Made by a program: the position numbers and the translations under genes. A stretch of 16,975 bases of DNA. Source: an uncultured Spirochaetaceae bacterium. Its GTDB lineage: Bacteria > Spirochaetota > Spirochaetia > SZUA-6 > Bin103. The stretch covers positions 1 through 16,975 of the forward strand of contig CAJWOB010000012.1 in assembly GCA_913043885.1 (NCBI GenBank), in the 5' to 3' direction. The notes beneath the pieces are model-generated. The model did no database searches and had not been told where the DNA came from. It saw only the letters and a program-made list of their open reading frames with translations. Positions 1 to 7,096 of the stretch are shown piece by piece (the stretch's first letter is position 1; each line of letters starts with the position of its first letter).

Positions 1-831
1 GAGCGCGAACGTGGGCAGCCGGCGCTTCCTGTCGTCCTTCTCGGCCTGGTCGTCGGCGTCCTGGTTCCACGGAATGTCGCCGTACCCCGGCGGGCCCTCC
101 CCGTCCGCGATCATGCGCTGCAGCAGGTTCTCGGCCCCGGCCTTGGTCAGCGGCTCGACCTCGGCCGGCAGGCCCTTCTCCGGGTCCTCCTCGTTGAAGG
201 GCTCGATCTCGAACACGTGCGTGAAGTAGTCCTCCAGATCGATCATGGTGTCGAGCAAAGTCACCGCCGGAGTGTCCATGAGCACGATCCAGAGGGTGTT
301 CTGACTCGTCGCGTGGAGCAAGGACATGAACCTCTTGCACAGATCGACCCCTTGATGAGTTCGCCAGTAGCTCTTGACGGCGTTCTCGACGATGACGATT
401 TGACGCTTGCCTCTCTTGCGTCGCTCTCGCAACGCCTGGGTCAACGCCTCGAACGAAAGCACGGGCGCCTCGAAGAGGACGCTGAAGGCGCGGCACAGAT
501 CCTCCTCGCTGCTGACATCTTCGGGGAGGCTGATCGTCTCGATCGGGGTCTGTTGAAAAGCCGTGCTCAGATCGTAGACCTTGATCGGGACGATGTTGTG
601 GATGAACGTGCGCTTGCCGATGCCTCGCTCACCCGTGATGAGCAAAGTGTTGCGCTCGCCATTGCCCCATCCAGAGATCGCCCTGAGGCACTCCTCTTCG
701 AGCTGTGGTCGGTCCACGTAGAACTCCGGGAGGTCGAGCGGCACGGGGTTGAAGAGGCGCCTGTACACGGCTGGTAGTGGGCGTCCGCCTGCGTCACGTG
801 AGAGCTTGTCCGGATCGCGTAGACGTTCGCG
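1..831 (-). CDS. AAA+/P-loop ATPase, fragment missing both ends
   Basis: A minus-strand frame is open from about 831 to base 1 without a stop, so the gene is cut at both sides. The translation shows a Walker A motif, GERGIGKR (about 641-618), and a Walker B-like strand QIVIVEN about 80 residues later. Further on comes a hydrophobic LWIVLMD stretch and DYFTHVFEIEPFNEEDPEKG, resembling the later part of an AAA+ or NACHT-like module where the chain is compared with a nucleotide-bound state. After that the protein becomes very acidic and charged (near KDDRKRR). No DNA-binding or membrane domain remains in the visible part, so the role is unknown; TniB-like, Orc/Cdc6-like and signalling ATPases are all possible. 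The plus-strand ORFs over this stretch are shadows. The 5' side runs into ftsK at an apparent chimeric join, so its real neighbours are not known. Confidence 0.6.
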
Positions 832-838
832 GATCTGA
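820..838. other. Probable chimeric or rearrangement breakpoint, AAA+ gene against ftsK
   Basis: FtsK homology on the plus strand begins abruptly at FADLMAS (about 826 on), with an in-frame TAG at 820-822 and no trace of the preceding motor-domain sequence. The minus-strand ATPase reads without interruption up to the same place (RERLRDPDK) and then enters FtsK antisense. Both genes therefore lose their 5' parts at one point, head to head. This could be an assembly or amplification chimera or a true inversion; the sequence alone does not decide. Confidence 0.6.
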
Positions 839-1464
839 TGGCGTCTACCGGTAAGGAGCTGGAGAGCACGCTGGCACGTCTGGCGGCAATGTCGCGCGCC
901 GTCGGCATCCATCTGGTGCTGGCCACCCAGCGACCGTCGATCGAGGTGATAACCGGTCTCATCAAGGCCAACATCCCCTCCCGAATCGCCTTTATGGTCG
1001 CCGGCAAGTTCGATTCGCGCATCATCATCGACACGGTCGGGGCGGAGAAGCTGCTCGGCAAGGGAGACATGCTGTTCGCGCCAGCCTGGGATGCCAACCC
1101 GGAGCGCATTCAGGGCGCATTCCTATCGGAGCGCGAGGTCGAGCGGGTGGTGGACCACGTCCGCGCCCTGGGCGAGCCGGACTATGTGGACGAGGAGCTG
1201 CTGTTCGACGAGGACGCCGAGACCGCCATCGCTCTTGGCGATGGCGACCCGCTTATGGAACAGGCTCTCGATGTGGTGGTCGGGGCCGGCAAGGCCTCAG
1301 CCTCCTACCTGCAGCGCAAGCTCAAGATCGGCTACAACCGGGCGGCGCGCCTGGTGGAAGAGATGGAGGAGCGGGGCATCGTCGGCCCTGCCAACGGCAG
1401 CAAGCCGCGCGAGCTCATCCACATCCCTTCGCGCGAGCCCGCTACCGCGGCAGAGCACCCCTAG
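829..1464 (+). CDS. ftsK: DNA translocase FtsK, C-terminal fragment
   Basis: FtsK is the septum-located, ATP-driven pump that moves chromosome ends toward dif and activates XerCD during division. Only the last about 210 residues remain. They contain the end of the RecA-like motor (ADLMASTGKELESTLARLA, then VLATQRPSIEVITG, then GAEKLLGKGDML) and, after an acidic linker, the gamma winged-helix domain that reads KOPS sites (YLQRKLKIGYNRAARLVEEM ... RGIVG). The N-terminal membrane anchor, the linker and the Walker A part are missing: the frame meets TAG at 820-822, just before homology starts. ATG 838 is an internal methionine codon, not the native start. The stop at 1462-1464 looks natural, and a convergent regulator gene ends 28 bases further on. 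The family is certain; a functional product from this copy is not expected. Confidence 0.93.
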   Translation, partial: ADLMASTGKELESTLARLAAMSRAVGIHLVLATQRPSIEVITGLIKANIPSRIAFMVAGKFDSRIIIDTVGAEKLLGKGDMLFAPAWDANPERIQGAFLSEREVERVVDHVRALGEPDYVDEELLFDEDAETAIALGDGDPLMEQALDVVVGAGKASASYLQRKLKIGYNRAARLVEEMEERGIVGPANGSKPRELIHIPSREPATAAEHP

Positions 1465-1491
1465 CCGCGCCTGGCTACGCGAAAGCGGCCG

Positions 1492-2148
1492 CTACGCCGA
1501 CTTCGCGGCCTCCACGCCGACCAGCTCGTCTTCATCGACCGCCCGGCGTCGCAACAGACTCCTCCGCCCGACATTAGGCTCGTTGCGTCCAGCCAGCCCC
1601 TCGGTGCCGAACGCGGCCTCGATTCGTCCGGCGACGCGTGGCGCACTGCTGACCGCGGCCGTGGGCACACCGAACCGACGGATCAACTCCCAGCGACTGC
1701 GCAAGCCCAGCTTGCGGTAGACGTGACTCTTGACGGTGGCCACTGAGATGAACAGCTCGTCGCCGATGCGGCGGTTGCTCAGTCCGGCGCAGGCCAGCTC
1801 CACCACCCGCCTCTCCTGCGCGGTAAGGCACTCCGCCCCGCGCCAGCGGTCGCCGTCGGCGCGAGGTCGGTCGGCGTCTGCGGTGCGGCGACGGTCGGGC
1901 TGCGCAGCTCGTAGCAGGAGGAGCGCCGAGCCAGCGGCGACGATGGTGTAGGCGCCCGCGATCAGCGCGCCGGCGAGGGCCCACCCGGGTCGACCGGCGC
2001 TGCGGAGTACAAACGCCAACCACGCCAACGTCACCACCACGACATTGCCGGCCAGCAGCAAGCGGCGATCGGAGTCGAGCCTTACTACCCGCTCCACGGC
2101 GCTGCCGGCGGTCCGGCGGACTGATTTCACTATGCGACTAACAAACAC
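1492..2148 (-). CDS. Membrane-anchored LuxR-type transcriptional regulator
   Basis: The product is about 218 residues. Two hydrophobic segments (about 29-50 and 56-80) would anchor it in the inner membrane. A basic, Asp-rich linker leads to a LuxR/GerE helix-turn-helix at about 108-158, with LTAQERRVVELACAGLSNRR and the recognition part VATVKSHVYRKLG. There is no receiver, PAS or acyl-homoserine-lactone domain, so any signal would have to act through the short membrane part or through a partner. I chose GTG at 2146-2148 because GAGG lies five bases upstream; a TTG at 2200-2202 would add 18 residues but has no ribosome site. A tail of about 60 residues after the HTH is Arg-rich and unassigned. 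The gene lies downstream of the small ORF at 2303-2410 on the same strand, across a 154-base gap, and converges with ftsK. Confidence 0.75.
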   Translation of the reverse strand: MFVSRIVKSVRRTAGSAVERVVRLDSDRRLLLAGNVVVVTLAWLAFVLRSAGRPGWALAGALIAGAYTIVAAGSALLLLRAAQPDRRRTADADRPRADGDRWRGAECLTAQERRVVELACAGLSNRRIGDELFISVATVKSHVYRKLGLRSRWELIRRFGVPTAAVSSAPRVAGRIEAAFGTEGLAGRNEPNVGRRSLLRRRAVDEDELVGVEAAKSA

Positions 2149-2302
2149 AGGTTCCTCAACTCTCTGGTGCGCCAGCGACGGGCAGGCAGGCCGCGACAAC
2201 AAAGGTGCAGCTTGCCCACGGCGCCGCCGACACGGATGGCGATAGCGAACTGTGAGGTGTGGCCCGACTCCTATGCGGAGTGCGGGCGAGCGTATCGGTC
2301 GC

Positions 2303-2410
2303 TCAGCTGAGCGGGGGGACCACCTCAGAACGCACCGTCGGCACGTCGTGCCGTAGCGAAATGCCGGACGTGACCGGCCCCTGAGTGACGTGTGTGATCT
2401 GCATAGTCAC
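2303..2410 (-). CDS. Small 35-codon ORF with strong ribosome site, unknown product
   Basis: GTG at 2408-2410 follows AAGGAG (2417-2422) with six bases between, the best-placed Shine-Dalgarno on this side of the window; an ATG two codons later is an alternative. The 35-residue product has no Cys and no membrane segment, is polar in the middle and ends with a VVPPLS tail. It is not a shadow of the upstream gene, which ends at 2482. The sequence contains Thr-Ser before GISLRHD, which formally matches a lasso-peptide pattern: Thr at -2, Gly1, and Asp7 as ring acceptor. No leader peptidase, macrocyclase or exporter is visible nearby and the implied leader is only 15 residues, so I do not call it a lasso peptide. 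It may instead be a regulatory or signal peptide, or a translated leader for the regulator downstream. I recognise no family. Confidence 0.4.
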   Translation of the reverse strand: MTMQITHVTQGPVTSGISLRHDVPTVRSEVVPPLS

Positions 2411-2416
2411 TGTGCG

Positions 2417-2422
2417 CTCCTT
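2417..2422 (-). promoter_or_regulatory. Shine-Dalgarno AAGGAG of the small ORF
   Basis: AAGGAG on the minus strand ends six bases before GTG 2408-2410. It decides that the 35-codon ORF starts here, separately from the upstream gene. Confidence 0.5.
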
Positions 2423-2448
2423 CTGGGTAGAGTAAGCGTGGAGCGTAA

Positions 2449-2487
2449 CAGTAGCGTGGCGATCGCCGCAGCCGGGCCGCGCTACTG
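2449..2487. repeat. Inverted repeat, 8-bp arms around a palindrome
   Basis: CAGTAGCG (2449-2456) and CGCTACTG (2480-2487) are perfect inverted arms 23 bases apart, and the spacer begins with the palindrome GGCGATCGCC (2458-2467). The element straddles the stop codon of the 2482-2952 gene and precedes the small ORF on the minus strand. It could fold as a transcript stem, either an attenuator or a weak terminator since no T-run follows, or bind a dimeric regulator. Confidence 0.4.
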
Positions 2488-2952
2488 ACGCGCGTTCTCG
2501 CGGTTCCAGGCGGTGATGAGTGCACCCGCTTCGCGGTGCTCGATGCCCAGGTGGGCGAGCATCTCCTCGTAGCCGACACGGCCGAACACCTGCTTCAGCG
2601 CGCCTCCGTAGGTGCGCCGCTGCCGTTCCGTTATCGCCCGTCGCGCTAGCCGAGCGGCCAACTTGTCGCCCGCTCCTGGCGCATCCAGCGACGCCCACTG
2701 GTCGCGCTGGGCGCGGACCTCCACCCACTCCCACACCAGGTCGTCCTGAACTGCGGCGTCAGCTCCCGCGTCATGGGCGGCCGCCAGCACCCGGCCAATC
2801 TCGGCGCGCTCCGCGTCGCTCGGCGCGACCGCCGCGGCGGCGACCACCGTATCTAGCGCACGGGCGGCGCTCCGCGTCGCTGCTGCCAGGCGCACGCCGA
2901 GAGATGCCCCGACGGCAACCAGGAGGAGCACACCGACGGTGATCGGATCCAT
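2482..2952 (-). CDS. Small membrane-anchored protein of unknown function
   Basis: About 156 residues. An N-terminal hydrophobic stretch (about 4-20, ITVGVLLLVAVGASLGV) looks like a single membrane anchor with the body in the cytoplasm. The rest is Ala-rich and mostly helical, with many charged residues (AERAEIGRVLAAAHDAG, then RRAITERQRR) and a C-terminal part YEEMLAHLGIEHREAGALI. I recognise no catalytic motif and no family. ATG 2950-2952 is preferred; a TTG one codon earlier is possible. The upstream epimerase-like gene stops at 2956, so the two are nearly contiguous (TGATTGATG) and very likely co-transcribed, perhaps translationally coupled, because no separate ribosome site is evident. 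GC content and codon use agree with a real gene. Confidence 0.6.
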   Translation of the reverse strand: MDPITVGVLLLVAVGASLGVRLAAATRSAARALDTVVAAAAVAPSDAERAEIGRVLAAAHDAGADAAVQDDLVWEWVEVRAQRDQWASLDAPGAGDKLAARLARRAITERQRRTYGGALKQVFGRVGYEEMLAHLGIEHREAGALITAWNRENARQ

Positions 2953-2955
2953 CAA

Positions 2956-3543
2956 TCAGCCGGCGGGTCTAGCGTCGCGGTACCATTCGATGGTCCGCGC
3001 CAGTCCGGTGGCGAGCTCCGTAGGCCGCAGGCCGAGCTCGGTCTCCGTCCGAGATGCATCGATCACAAAAGGGGACTCAAACTCGTAGAGCATCGCCACC
3101 ATCTCGCGGGCGTCCGACACGAACCACCCACCAATGGGCAGCATGCCACGTCCCAGCAGTCTGATGCCTGTTGATGAAGGCAGGCCGGCAGCCTCCAGCA
3201 GCTGTCGCAGCTGCCCCTCCAGTGCCGCCACATCGAGGGGAGGCGAGGAGGGCACCATCCAGGTGCTTTCTGGCGAAATGTCCGCCACCGCGGCCATCGT
3301 TCGGCAGAAGTCGTGGAGGTAGGTGTAGCTGTGCGGGACATCGCGACGGCCGTAGTAGGACGCGGCCTTGCCGTCGACCAAGGCTTGAAAGAAGCGCTCA
3401 CCCAGCACGGAGGCACGTACCAGGTGCACGGCAACCTCCGCGCCGCGGCGGCTGACAAGGCGGACCACGCAACCTCGCTCGACCAGCGCCCCGGCGGTCC
3501 CGCGCCCCAATGGGCCGCCTCCTACCACCACGTGAGTCTTCAT
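2956..3543 (-). CDS. NAD-dependent epimerase/reductase-like protein, internally deleted
   Basis: 195 residues; members of this atypical SDR (NAD(P)-binding epimerase-like) family usually have about 300. The N-terminus is a Rossmann nucleotide loop, VVVGGGPLGRGTAGALVERG, with glycines at 8, 10 and 13, followed by VRLVSRRG. Then, at about residues 36-44, the sequence passes straight to a part normally found well past the middle of the protein (LVRASVLGERFFQAL). It continues through DVPHSYTYLHDFCRTM, which in relatives reads like DVPHSxTYxxD, to a complete C-terminus (FVIDASRTETELGLRPTEL ... EWYRDA). About 100 residues, including the catalytic Ser/Tyr-x-x-x-Lys region, appear to be missing without a frame change. 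The product probably cannot be an active oxidoreductase, and the gene may be a remnant. No strong ribosome site precedes ATG 3543. Confidence 0.7.
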   Translation of the reverse strand: MKTHVVVGGGPLGRGTAGALVERGCVVRLVSRRGAEVAVHLVRASVLGERFFQALVDGKAASYYGRRDVPHSYTYLHDFCRTMAAVADISPESTWMVPSSPPLDVAALEGQLRQLLEAAGLPSSTGIRLLGRGMLPIGGWFVSDAREMVAMLYEFESPFVIDASRTETELGLRPTELATGLARTIEWYRDARPAG

Positions 3544-3693
3544 GCCAAGCTTCGTGTTTGTGCCACTTCCATGTTCATGTGGCTTCGCGCTACGTAATGT
3601 TCGGGCACCGGTGCGTAGAGCGTACCGCGCTAGGTCCGTGCGCGTATTCCGGACTGTCAGCGCAGTGATTTCGCACGGTTGCCGACCGGTGAG

Positions 3694-5838
3694 CTAGCCT
3701 CCCAGTGCTTCCTGCAGCACACTGGTCAATAGCCGATAGCCCAACAAGGAAAGCCCCTCGTCAGTCTCGAACCGTCGGCCGGCGAATAGCGTCCCAAGGT
3801 CGAACCACGCAACGGTCCTCCCGCGCTCGCCCCGTCGGTAGCGATCGCTGAGTAGGGCAGCCAGCTCGCTAGCGCCGGTCGAGCTCGTTGGAACGACACT
3901 CAACAGAATCACTCTGGACTCCGGGAACCGCAGTCGTGCGATCTTGGTCGCCTCCGCGATCCCGTCAGCCACCGACTTGGGGCTTCTGATTCTGAGGTCC
4001 GCCTCGCCGATATGGAGCACGATGAACCTGGGCGAGACCGGCAAAGCCTCGTCCCGCAGCCGCCACAGCAGATTGGCCACGGTTTCACCATCAGAGCCGA
4101 CAAACATCGAGTTCTGGAACTGTCGAGCGAGCGGCGCAGGCCAGCGCGTGATCACCGCATCACCAAGGAAGACGGTGTCCGCTCCGCCATAGCGGTGACG
4201 GACCGTGCGATTCTCAGGAACAGGAATCGGGCGCGTTGCGGGAGAACGGCTCGTCACCAAGTACTGCTCCAGGTCGAACGTGTCCGTTTCGTCTACCACC
4301 ATCACCTGCCGGAGGCCCGCTGAGTTGGGCTCGTCGATTGGCAGGAGCCGTAGCCAAAGCAGATCGTCGGGCGTGACACTTGCGAAATCCGTTGCGCGGC
4401 GGCGTCTGAACACGTAGTCCATAACCGCGATTGGTCCGACCCCGGCGGGGACCTCCACCTCCACTTGAGCGACTGCCAGGGCGTCGTCGTAGAGAAGCTC
4501 GGCCGGGTCGGGGGCTGTCGATGTCGCTACGACTCGAGCCAAGACTTCCAGATGGCTCGCTGCGCCAACCGTTCCGTGAGTTGAGCGGAATACGCCGTGG
4601 ACATCGACCGTCTCGCGCTGGAGGTTGCCAGGGTCACTCGAAGTAAGGGACTGCTCCGGGAGCTGAGCGTAGCGCCATGTGTCCTGGGTCAGCGCGTAGG
4701 CGCTGAATACTAGAACGAGCACGCGAGGCTGCGGTGCGACATATCCGAACCAGCGGGCGTAGTTTGTCGGCGTGTTAGGACCCCCTGCGCCTTGTCCGGT
4801 GAACGGCACTAGTAAGCCAAGCTCGCGAGACATATAGTTTGGGAAGCCTGAGCCCGACGGGTAGCTGGCGAGGGTATTGAGTTGGCTGTCTCCAAGCAGG
4901 AGTATCGGGTCGATCCCAGTGGGTGGGGCTTGTGCGCTCCGATCCACGATTCTCTTCACAACCATGTTGTCCGGCATCGACAGGAAGGCCGCTTGATGTT
5001 CGCGACGCAGACTTCCAGGCGTCTGGACGAGAACGTGGATCTCCTCGAAGCGCCGCCCCTCAGGCTCAGGATCGAGCCAGCCCTCGCAGCGCAACCGGTC
5101 TCCCAGGAGTTCTGCGGCCATCTCCATTCCCAATGGAGCCCAGTGATGGTCCCAGTGCTGCATCGCGCCAGGCTCGCCGCTGTCGACGAAGCGGTCGCGG
5201 AGGTAGATGACTTCGACACCCTCCTCGAGCAGCCGAATCAATCCCGCCGTGTACTGCGGCCACAGCTCGGCGTCCGGGCCCACCTCCGAGAGTAATCGGT
5301 GCCCGTAGAGCATGACGTGCTGGGGCACTGGTAGAACGATGAGCTGGACGCCGCGCTTGGTCAGGGAGTTGTGGAAATCCAGGAGGACGTCGAACGCAGA
5401 AGGGGTCCCTCGAAACATCGTCTCCGCTCTGAGAGCGGCGACGTCTCGTTTGCGCAGCACGTATCCCGATGGGTTGCTCCCGTTCTCTTTTACCTGTGTG
5501 TCGATCTGGGCATGCAGCTCGGACAGATCGGCCGGTGTTCGCGAGAGACGTTGGCGCTGCTGATGGAGCAGATGCGCCATCCATTCTCTGTGGCTTTCGT
5601 ACGCGCAGTCAGAGTCGAACTGCGGTGGTTCCGCGCCCAACGTCTGCCCTTGACCGTAGCAGGCAGCCAGCCACAACCCGACGGCTACCGAGACCCTCTC
5701 GAACCGTCGCCATCGCCCCCCGCGACAGCGTCGAATGGTGGTGGAGGGCCTCCTCGCACCAGCTCGTCGCTGCCTTCGGCCGCGCGCCGCGCCCAGGTTG
5801 TCGCACAGGGCATGTTTCGACCGCCCCGTCGTGGCCAC
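3694..5838 (-). CDS. Exported AlgX/AlgJ-like SGNH protein fused to a degenerate GDSL domain
   Basis: 714 residues from GTG 5838. A strongly basic N-terminus (RRCRGGRWRRFER, about 36-48) and a hydrophobic VSVAVGLWLAA indicate an export signal, so the body should be periplasmic. Domain 1 (about 80-390) resembles AlgX/AlgJ, the SGNH-type O-acetyltransferases of exopolysaccharide modification: VLPVPQHVMLYGHRL, then the Asp-x-His-Trp motif (D230, H232) in MQHWDHHWAP, then ILLLGDS with Ser318. Its catalytic triad looks intact. Domain 2 (about 553-714) follows the fold order of GDSL/PAF-acetylhydrolase-like lipases, but the nucleophile block reads FLGDA (Ala561), the Gly-x-Asn-Asp block reads GEAD, and the Asp-x-x-His block reads EGLS, so that domain should be inactive. 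GC is lower than in the right half (about 60% in sampled lines). No polysaccharide synthase lies within the window. A role in acetylating a cell-surface glycan is inferred. Confidence 0.75.
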   Translation of the reverse strand: MATTGRSKHALCDNLGAARGRRQRRAGARRPSTTIRRCRGGRWRRFERVSVAVGLWLAACYGQGQTLGAEPPQFDSDCAYESHREWMAHLLHQQRQRLSRTPADLSELHAQIDTQVKENGSNPSGYVLRKRDVAALRAETMFRGTPSAFDVLLDFHNSLTKRGVQLIVLPVPQHVMLYGHRLLSEVGPDAELWPQYTAGLIRLLEEGVEVIYLRDRFVDSGEPGAMQHWDHHWAPLGMEMAAELLGDRLRCEGWLDPEPEGRRFEEIHVLVQTPGSLRREHQAAFLSMPDNMVVKRIVDRSAQAPPTGIDPILLLGDSQLNTLASYPSGSGFPNYMSRELGLLVPFTGQGAGGPNTPTNYARWFGYVAPQPRVLVLVFSAYALTQDTWRYAQLPEQSLTSSDPGNLQRETVDVHGVFRSTHGTVGAASHLEVLARVVATSTAPDPAELLYDDALAVAQVEVEVPAGVGPIAVMDYVFRRRRATDFASVTPDDLLWLRLLPIDEPNSAGLRQVMVVDETDTFDLEQYLVTSRSPATRPIPVPENRTVRHRYGGADTVFLGDAVITRWPAPLARQFQNSMFVGSDGETVANLLWRLRDEALPVSPRFIVLHIGEADLRIRSPKSVADGIAEATKIARLRFPESRVILLSVVPTSSTGASELAALLSDRYRRGERGRTVAWFDLGTLFAGRRFETDEGLSLLGYRLLTSVLQEALGG

Positions 5839-5964
5839 AGCATCCAGGACCTTTCTATGAATCTTCTTTGTTCATCGAGGTGCCGTGAGGGGCGCTATCG
5901 CGCTCAGGCCAGTCTTGGGCCCACGTCCAGCGGAGCGCGGCTAAAGGCTGACTGTCGCTTGCAG

Positions 5965-7096
5965 CTACAAGACGCTGCCCTCGAGCCGAGCTAGTAGTTC
6001 GGTGTTCCGTATCATCTGATCGGCGGCAACCTCGACAGGGTAACCGATCGCTCCTCCCGAACTCAGCTCGACGGTCAGGGCAGGGGTGATTCTACCGAGC
6101 CCCGTCACGCGCAGCCGGTAGGAGACATCGACGGAGAGTGTCGCGGCCGGGGCGGGGCTTAGGAGACCAAGAACGAGAACCGCGGCGTCCGTAGTGAGAC
6201 CTCTCAGCAGTGTTCGATCGGCGAATGCCCAACTCCAAGTCGAGGAGCGTTGGCGGGGCATCATAGGCCGCTGTCGACAAGCGAAACCCTCGGGCGGGAC
6301 TGACCTTCAGCGCACCTGCGGCCTCCCAGCTGAGCACGTCTTCGTCGATGTCCCAGTCAGCTCCAGCGACGAATGACACGATGCGACCCTCGAACTCGGC
6401 GGCGACGACGCCGCCGAGAGATGACGTCGGGGCCAGGAGATTGCTCGCTACAGAGGCGATCAGGGAGAAGGGCGGCGCCCTGACGCGGGCGCTCGAACCT
6501 GCTCCCCGCGATGGTCGCGTTGGGAGGCGGAGTGTCGGCGATTACGGCGTAGTCCCCCCCCCCCCCCGCGGCCCGTACACACCCGCCCCGATGTGGCTGC
6601 CTTCTGGGAGTAGAGTGGCAATGTCGGGGCGCTCGTCAAAAAGCGGCGCTACCAGGTTGAACGTCGTCGCGTTGGGATCAATCACCCGCAGGAACAGGCC
6701 GCTGGCCAGGCGGCGGATCTCCGCCGACACCTTCGGTGGGCGGACAACGAATGGCGAAGTGTCGATAGCTTCGCTCGCCGCATGGGGTGCCTCGCTTTCG
6801 ATGAAGGCTGCGAAGTTCTTGAGCTCGACCCAACCACCGATAGGGAACGTCGGAACGGTAGCAACCGTCGACTGCGGTACGAGGTCCAGCCGCACCAGCG
6901 AGTTCACGCGGTTGCTAAAGCCATGTCCCAGTGTCTCCATATCGAGGCTATACGTCGCGGTCGCAGACGCAGACACAGAGAGCTCCGCAGAGTATTCGAT
7001 TCGCGCCTCAGTTTGGTGCGGTCGTGGGGCAATCAGGAGGGATGCGGTGATCAGTACGCGACCGAGCGTGTCGATGGATCTGCGACTATTCGCCAC
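5965..7096 (-). pseudogene. Broken gene for an exported protein of unknown function
   Basis: Codon pattern and sequence character point to one minus-strand gene whose frame changes at least three times. From GTG 7096 there is a signal-like stretch (GRVLITASLLIAPRPHQTEA) and a beta-rich body down to GVYGPRGGGG, where a run of 14 G on this strand (6567-6554) is followed by an in-frame TAA at 6544-6542. The plausible continuation is one frame over (DYAVIADTPPPNATIAGS, high GC at third positions). It returns to the first frame near 6490-6500 (FSLIASVASNLLAPTSS, then FVAGADWDIDEDVLSWEAAG), and changes again near 6230-6250 to finish as LLSPAPAATLSVDVSYRLRV and a stop at 5965. I recognise no family. 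This may be decay, sequencing error at homopolymers, or, at the G-run only, phase variation. The start is uncertain: the frame stays open up to a TTG at 7288. Confidence 0.5.
6554..6567 (+). repeat. Homopolymer run of 14 C (14 G on the coding strand)
   Basis: An uninterrupted C14 lies inside the broken exported-protein gene; the coding strand reads G14. With the given length the frame hits TAA ten codons later at most. One more or two fewer G would restore the frame into a stretch with coding character. Such tracts slip in replication and are also a common place for sequencing error. Confidence 0.9.

Noticed and set aside
217..777. Plus-strand 186-codon ORF at the left
   Set aside because: It is antisense to the AAA+ ATPase, whose Walker A and B motifs are on the minus strand.
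567..1109. Minus-strand 180-codon ORF across the left join
   Set aside because: It combines antisense of ftsK with an out-of-frame part of the ATPase gene and shows no domain.
2303..2410. Lasso-peptide precursor
   Set aside because: The Thr/Gly/Asp spacing fits, but the leader is short and no leader peptidase, macrocyclase or exporter gene is near; kept only as an unknown small ORF.
5916..5925. TTGGGCCCAC, also found at the tRNA 3' end, as a possible attachment-site copy
   Set aside because: It is only ten bases, centred on the palindrome GGGCCC, and the match does not extend into the T-arm; chance is likely in this composition.
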